Below, one piece after another: positions 61,862 to 64,000 of a stretch of DNA of 64,000 nucleotides. Source of the stretch: Arthrobacter echini (lineage in GTDB: Bacteria; Actinomycetota; Actinomycetes; Actinomycetales; Micrococcaceae); contig NZ_SSWH01000007.1 of NCBI RefSeq assembly GCF_004803505.1, positions 1 to 64,000 of the forward strand, written 5' to 3'. The notes below the pieces were generated by a model, which made no database searches, had not been told where the DNA came from, and saw only the letters and a program-made list of their open reading frames with translations. Position 1 is the stretch's first letter. Each line of letters opens with the position of its first letter. Both the position numbers and the translations under genes were made by a program.

Positions 61862-63511
61862 GTGACTCCCGACGAACTCTCCTCCGCCATTTCCGCCTGC
61901 CTCCGGACCGCCGTCGAGGCCGGCGACTTCAGCGTCGAGCTGCCGTCGGAGGTACGGGTGGAGCGACCGAAGAATCGTGAGCACGGTGACTGGTCCACGA
62001 ACATCGCCCTGCAGCTCGGCAAGAAGGCGGGGATGAATCCGCGGGACTTCGCGCAGCTGCTCAGCACCCGGCTGGCGGGGATCGACGGCGTCAAGAGCGT
62101 CGACATCGCCGGTCCCGGTTTCCTGAACATCACGCTCGACGTCGGAGCCGCCGGGGAGCTCGCCCGCACCATCGTCGACGCCGGACCCGCCTACGGGACG
62201 AACGACACTCTCGTGGGCCAGAAGATCAATCTGGAGTTCGTCTCCGCCAACCCCACCGGACCCATCCACATCGGTGGCACGCGCTGGGCCGCGGTGGGGG
62301 ACGCGCTGGCCCGCATCCTCCAGTCGCAGGGTGCCAGTGTGACGCGGGAGTACTACTTCAACGACCACGGCGCCCAGACCGAACGGTTCGCGCGCTCGCT
62401 GTACGCATCGGCGACGGGGGAGGGAGCTCCGGAGGACGGCTACGCGGGCCAGTACATCGTGGACATCGCCCAGCGCGTCCTCGCGATGGAACCGGGCATT
62501 CTCGACCTCGAGCGGGACGAGGCGATCGAGCGTTTCCGCGCACTGGGCGTCGATGCGATGTTCGGTGACATCAAGACGTCGCTGCACGACTTCGGGGTCG
62601 ACTTCGACGTCTACTTCCACGAGCACTCCCTGTTCCGGGACAATTTCGTCCAGGATCTGCTGGATCAGCTGAAGGCCTCGGGGAACCTGTATCTCGAGGA
62701 CGGCGCCTGGTGGCTGAGGTCGACGGACTTCGGCGACGATCGCGACCGCGTGGTCATCAAGTCCGACGGCTCCCCGGCGTACATCGCGGGTGATATCGGG
62801 TACTTCGTCAACAAGCGCCGCCGCGGGTTCGACCTGAACATCATCATGCTGGGCGCGGACCACCACGGGTACGTGGCCAGGCTCAAGGCTGCCGCCGCGG
62901 CACTCGGGGACGACCCCGACGCCGTCGAGGTCCTGATCGGCCAGATGGTGAATCTGGTCAGGGACGGCGCGCCGGTCCGGATGTCGAAGCGTGCGGGAAC
63001 CGTGGTGACGCTCGAGGACCTGGTCGACGCCGTCGGTGTGGACGCCGCCCGCTACACCCTGTCCCGCTTTTCGGCCGACTCGAACATCGACATCGACCTG
63101 GATCTGCTCACCCGCCACACCAACGAGAACCCCGTGTTCTACGTGCAGTACGCCCATGCGCGCACGCACGCCGTCGCCCGCAATGCCGTCTCGGCCGGGG
63201 TGGACACCAGCGCGTTCGACGCCGCGTCCCTGAGCCACCCCACGGAGGGCGAGCTGCTCGCGGCGCTCGGCCAGTTCCCCGGCGTCGTCGCACAGGCCGC
63301 CGCGTTCCGCGAACCGCACCGCGTGGCCCGCCACCTCGAGGTCGTCGCCGGCGCCTACCACCGCTGGTACGACGCCCGCCGGGTAGCCCCGCTCCGCGGC
63401 GAGGCCGTGGAGGACGTCCACCGCTCCCGGCTGTGGCTGAACAATGCGACGCAGCAGGTGCTCGTCAACGGACTGACACTGCTCGGCGTCTCGGCGCCGG
63501 AGCGGATGTGA
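61862..63511 (+). CDS. argS: Arginyl-tRNA synthetase
   Basis: 549 residues from a GTG at 61862. Class I synthetase: the HIGH-type signature is HIGGTRW (within [11 protein letters not shown], about residues 132-142). The KMSK-like loop is RMSKRAG (about 375-381). The N-terminal Arg-S additional domain and the C-terminal DALR anticodon-binding domain ([17 protein letters not shown]) are present. It overlaps the lysA start by 4 nt, a usual actinobacterial arrangement. Confidence 0.97.
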   Translation: MTPDELSSAISACLRTAVEAGDFSVELPSEVRVERPKNREHGDWSTNIALQLGKKAGMNPRDFAQLLSTRLAGIDGVKSVDIAGPGFLNITLDVGAAGELARTIVDAGPAYGTNDTLVGQKINLEFVSANPTGPIHIGGTRWAAVGDALARILQSQGASVTREYYFNDHGAQTERFARSLYASATGEGAPEDGYAGQYIVDIAQRVLAMEPGILDLERDEAIERFRALGVDAMFGDIKTSLHDFGVDFDVYFHEHSLFRDNFVQDLLDQLKASGNLYLEDGAWWLRSTDFGDDRDRVVIKSDGSPAYIAGDIGYFVNKRRRGFDLNIIMLGADHHGYVARLKAAAAALGDDPDAVEVLIGQMVNLVRDGAPVRMSKRAGTVVTLEDLVDAVGVDAARYTLSRFSADSNIDIDLDLLTRHTNENPVFYVQYAHARTHAVARNAVSAGVDTSAFDAASLSHPTEGELLAALGQFPGVVAQAAAFREPHRVARHLEVVAGAYHRWYDARRVAPLRGEAVEDVHRSRLWLNNATQQVLVNGLTLLGVSAPERM

Positions 63512-64000
63512 CGATGACGACGACGGATCAGGCGTCACCGCTCGCCCCCGACTGGCTCAGCGTCCCGCAGGACCAGGCACAACTCGAGGCGAAGCTGTGG
63601 GCCGAGGACGTGCGTCGTGACCAGGACGGCGTCCTCGAGATCGACGGCGTCAGCGTCACCGAGCTCGCCCGGCAGTACGGGACGCCGCTGTTCGTGGTCT
63701 CCGAGCGTGATTTCCGCGCCCGCGCCAGGAGCTTCCGTGCGGCGTTCGACGAGGCGTTCCGCGGGTTGGGCGACGGCGTGGACGTGTTCTACGCGGGCAA
63801 GTCCTTCCTGTGCACCGAGGTGGCGCACTGGGTCCGCGAGGAGGGCCTGGGACTCGACACGTGCTCCGGCGGCGAGCTCGCCGTCGCCCTGCGAGCCGGT
63901 CTGCCCGGCCACCGGCTCGGCCTGCACGGGAACAACAAGTCGGCGGCGGAGATCATCCGTGCCATCGATGCCGGGCTCGGGCGGATCGTGGTGGACAGTC
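63508..64000 (+). CDS. lysA: Diaminopimelate decarboxylase, N-terminal part (cut by window edge)
   Basis: 164 codons seen from the GTG at 63508 that overlaps the argS stop; an ATG at 63514 is an alternative. Fold-type III PLP enzyme: the PLP Lys is in VFYAGKSFL (about residue 95), followed by [19 protein letters not shown] and LHGNNKS. It makes L-lysine from meso-diaminopimelate and is coupled to argS as in other actinobacteria. The C-terminal part lies beyond the window. Confidence 0.94.
   Translation, partial: MTMTTTDQASPLAPDWLSVPQDQAQLEAKLWAEDVRRDQDGVLEIDGVSVTELARQYGTPLFVVSERDFRARARSFRAAFDEAFRGLGDGVDVFYAGKSFLCTEVAHWVREEGLGLDTCSGGELAVALRAGLPGHRLGLHGNNKSAAEIIRAIDAGLGRIVVDS

Noticed and set aside
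60248-63538. 1096-codon minus-strand frame covering apbE and the complement of argS
   Set aside because: Only its last 286 codons are real (ApbE). The rest is antisense to argS and a shadow of the lipoprotein gene.

Overview
This window is a high-GC Gram-positive chromosome segment. It most resembles an Arthrobacter-like member of the Micrococcaceae. The signs are a fused KGD-type 2-oxoglutarate enzyme (kgd), a SigH/RsrA-type redox sigma pair, GuaB1, a 24-residue bL37, an actinobacterial tmRNA tag ending in DFALAA, and many GTG starts. Gene content is mostly chromosomal housekeeping, with one decayed accessory patch at about 52.5-58.6 kb.

Layout. 1-1.6 kb: a secreted metzincin protease running off the left edge. 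1.9-6.7 kb: a Tad/Flp pilus operon (tadA, tadB, tadC, a small pilin-like gene, two tadE-like genes, a tadG-like gene). 6.8-9.3 kb: prfB, smpB and ssrA (tmRNA), without ftsEX between prfB and smpB. 9.4-13.9 kb: a glutamate-cysteine ligase-like gene and a self-regulated manganese ABC transporter operon with its DtxR/MntR-family regulator; a perfect 16-bp palindrome overlaps the first start codon. 13.9-20.6 kb: methyltransferase, hisN, cspA, rsgA, aroA, a DoxX-like gene, sigH-rsrA and the tiny bL37 gene. 20.8-28 kb: a quinone-reductase-like gene and a full oligopeptide ABC transporter. 28.3-34.5 kb: a degenerate SGNH protein, kgd and guaB1. 34.6-40.7 kb: two CNNM/CorC-type membrane proteins, then a zinc uptake operon with a Zur-like box and a convergent zur. 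40.8-48.3 kb: MBL hydrolase, cysteine synthase-family enzyme, sulfurtransferase, HIT protein and HrpA helicase. 48.3-52.5 kb: a MoxR-DUF58-DUF4129 operon.

The 52.5-58.6 kb patch holds hairpin-forming intergenic repeats built on GTGGGATCG / CGATCCCAC. They lie beside three broken genes: an oxidoreductase fragment, a Phd/YefM antitoxin relic and a GNAT acetyltransferase relic. The intact genes there are an MDR oxidoreductase, a DUF7882-like protein, a DUF981-like membrane protein, an MFS transporter and a VOC protein. tRNA-Arg(CCG) closes the patch.

58.7-61.7 kb holds the most interesting possible system: a three-gene overlapping operon. It encodes an FMN-binding lipoprotein, an ApbE flavin transferase, and a membrane protein that joins an NqrB/RnfD-like domain to a cytosolic FAD/NAD(P)H reductase domain. 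Together they could carry electrons from NAD(P)H through the membrane to a covalently flavinylated extracytosolic lipoprotein. The window ends with argS and the start of lysA.

Coordinates of starts were chosen by reading frame, ribosome-binding sites and overlaps. All functional calls come from motif recognition by eye, with no database search.
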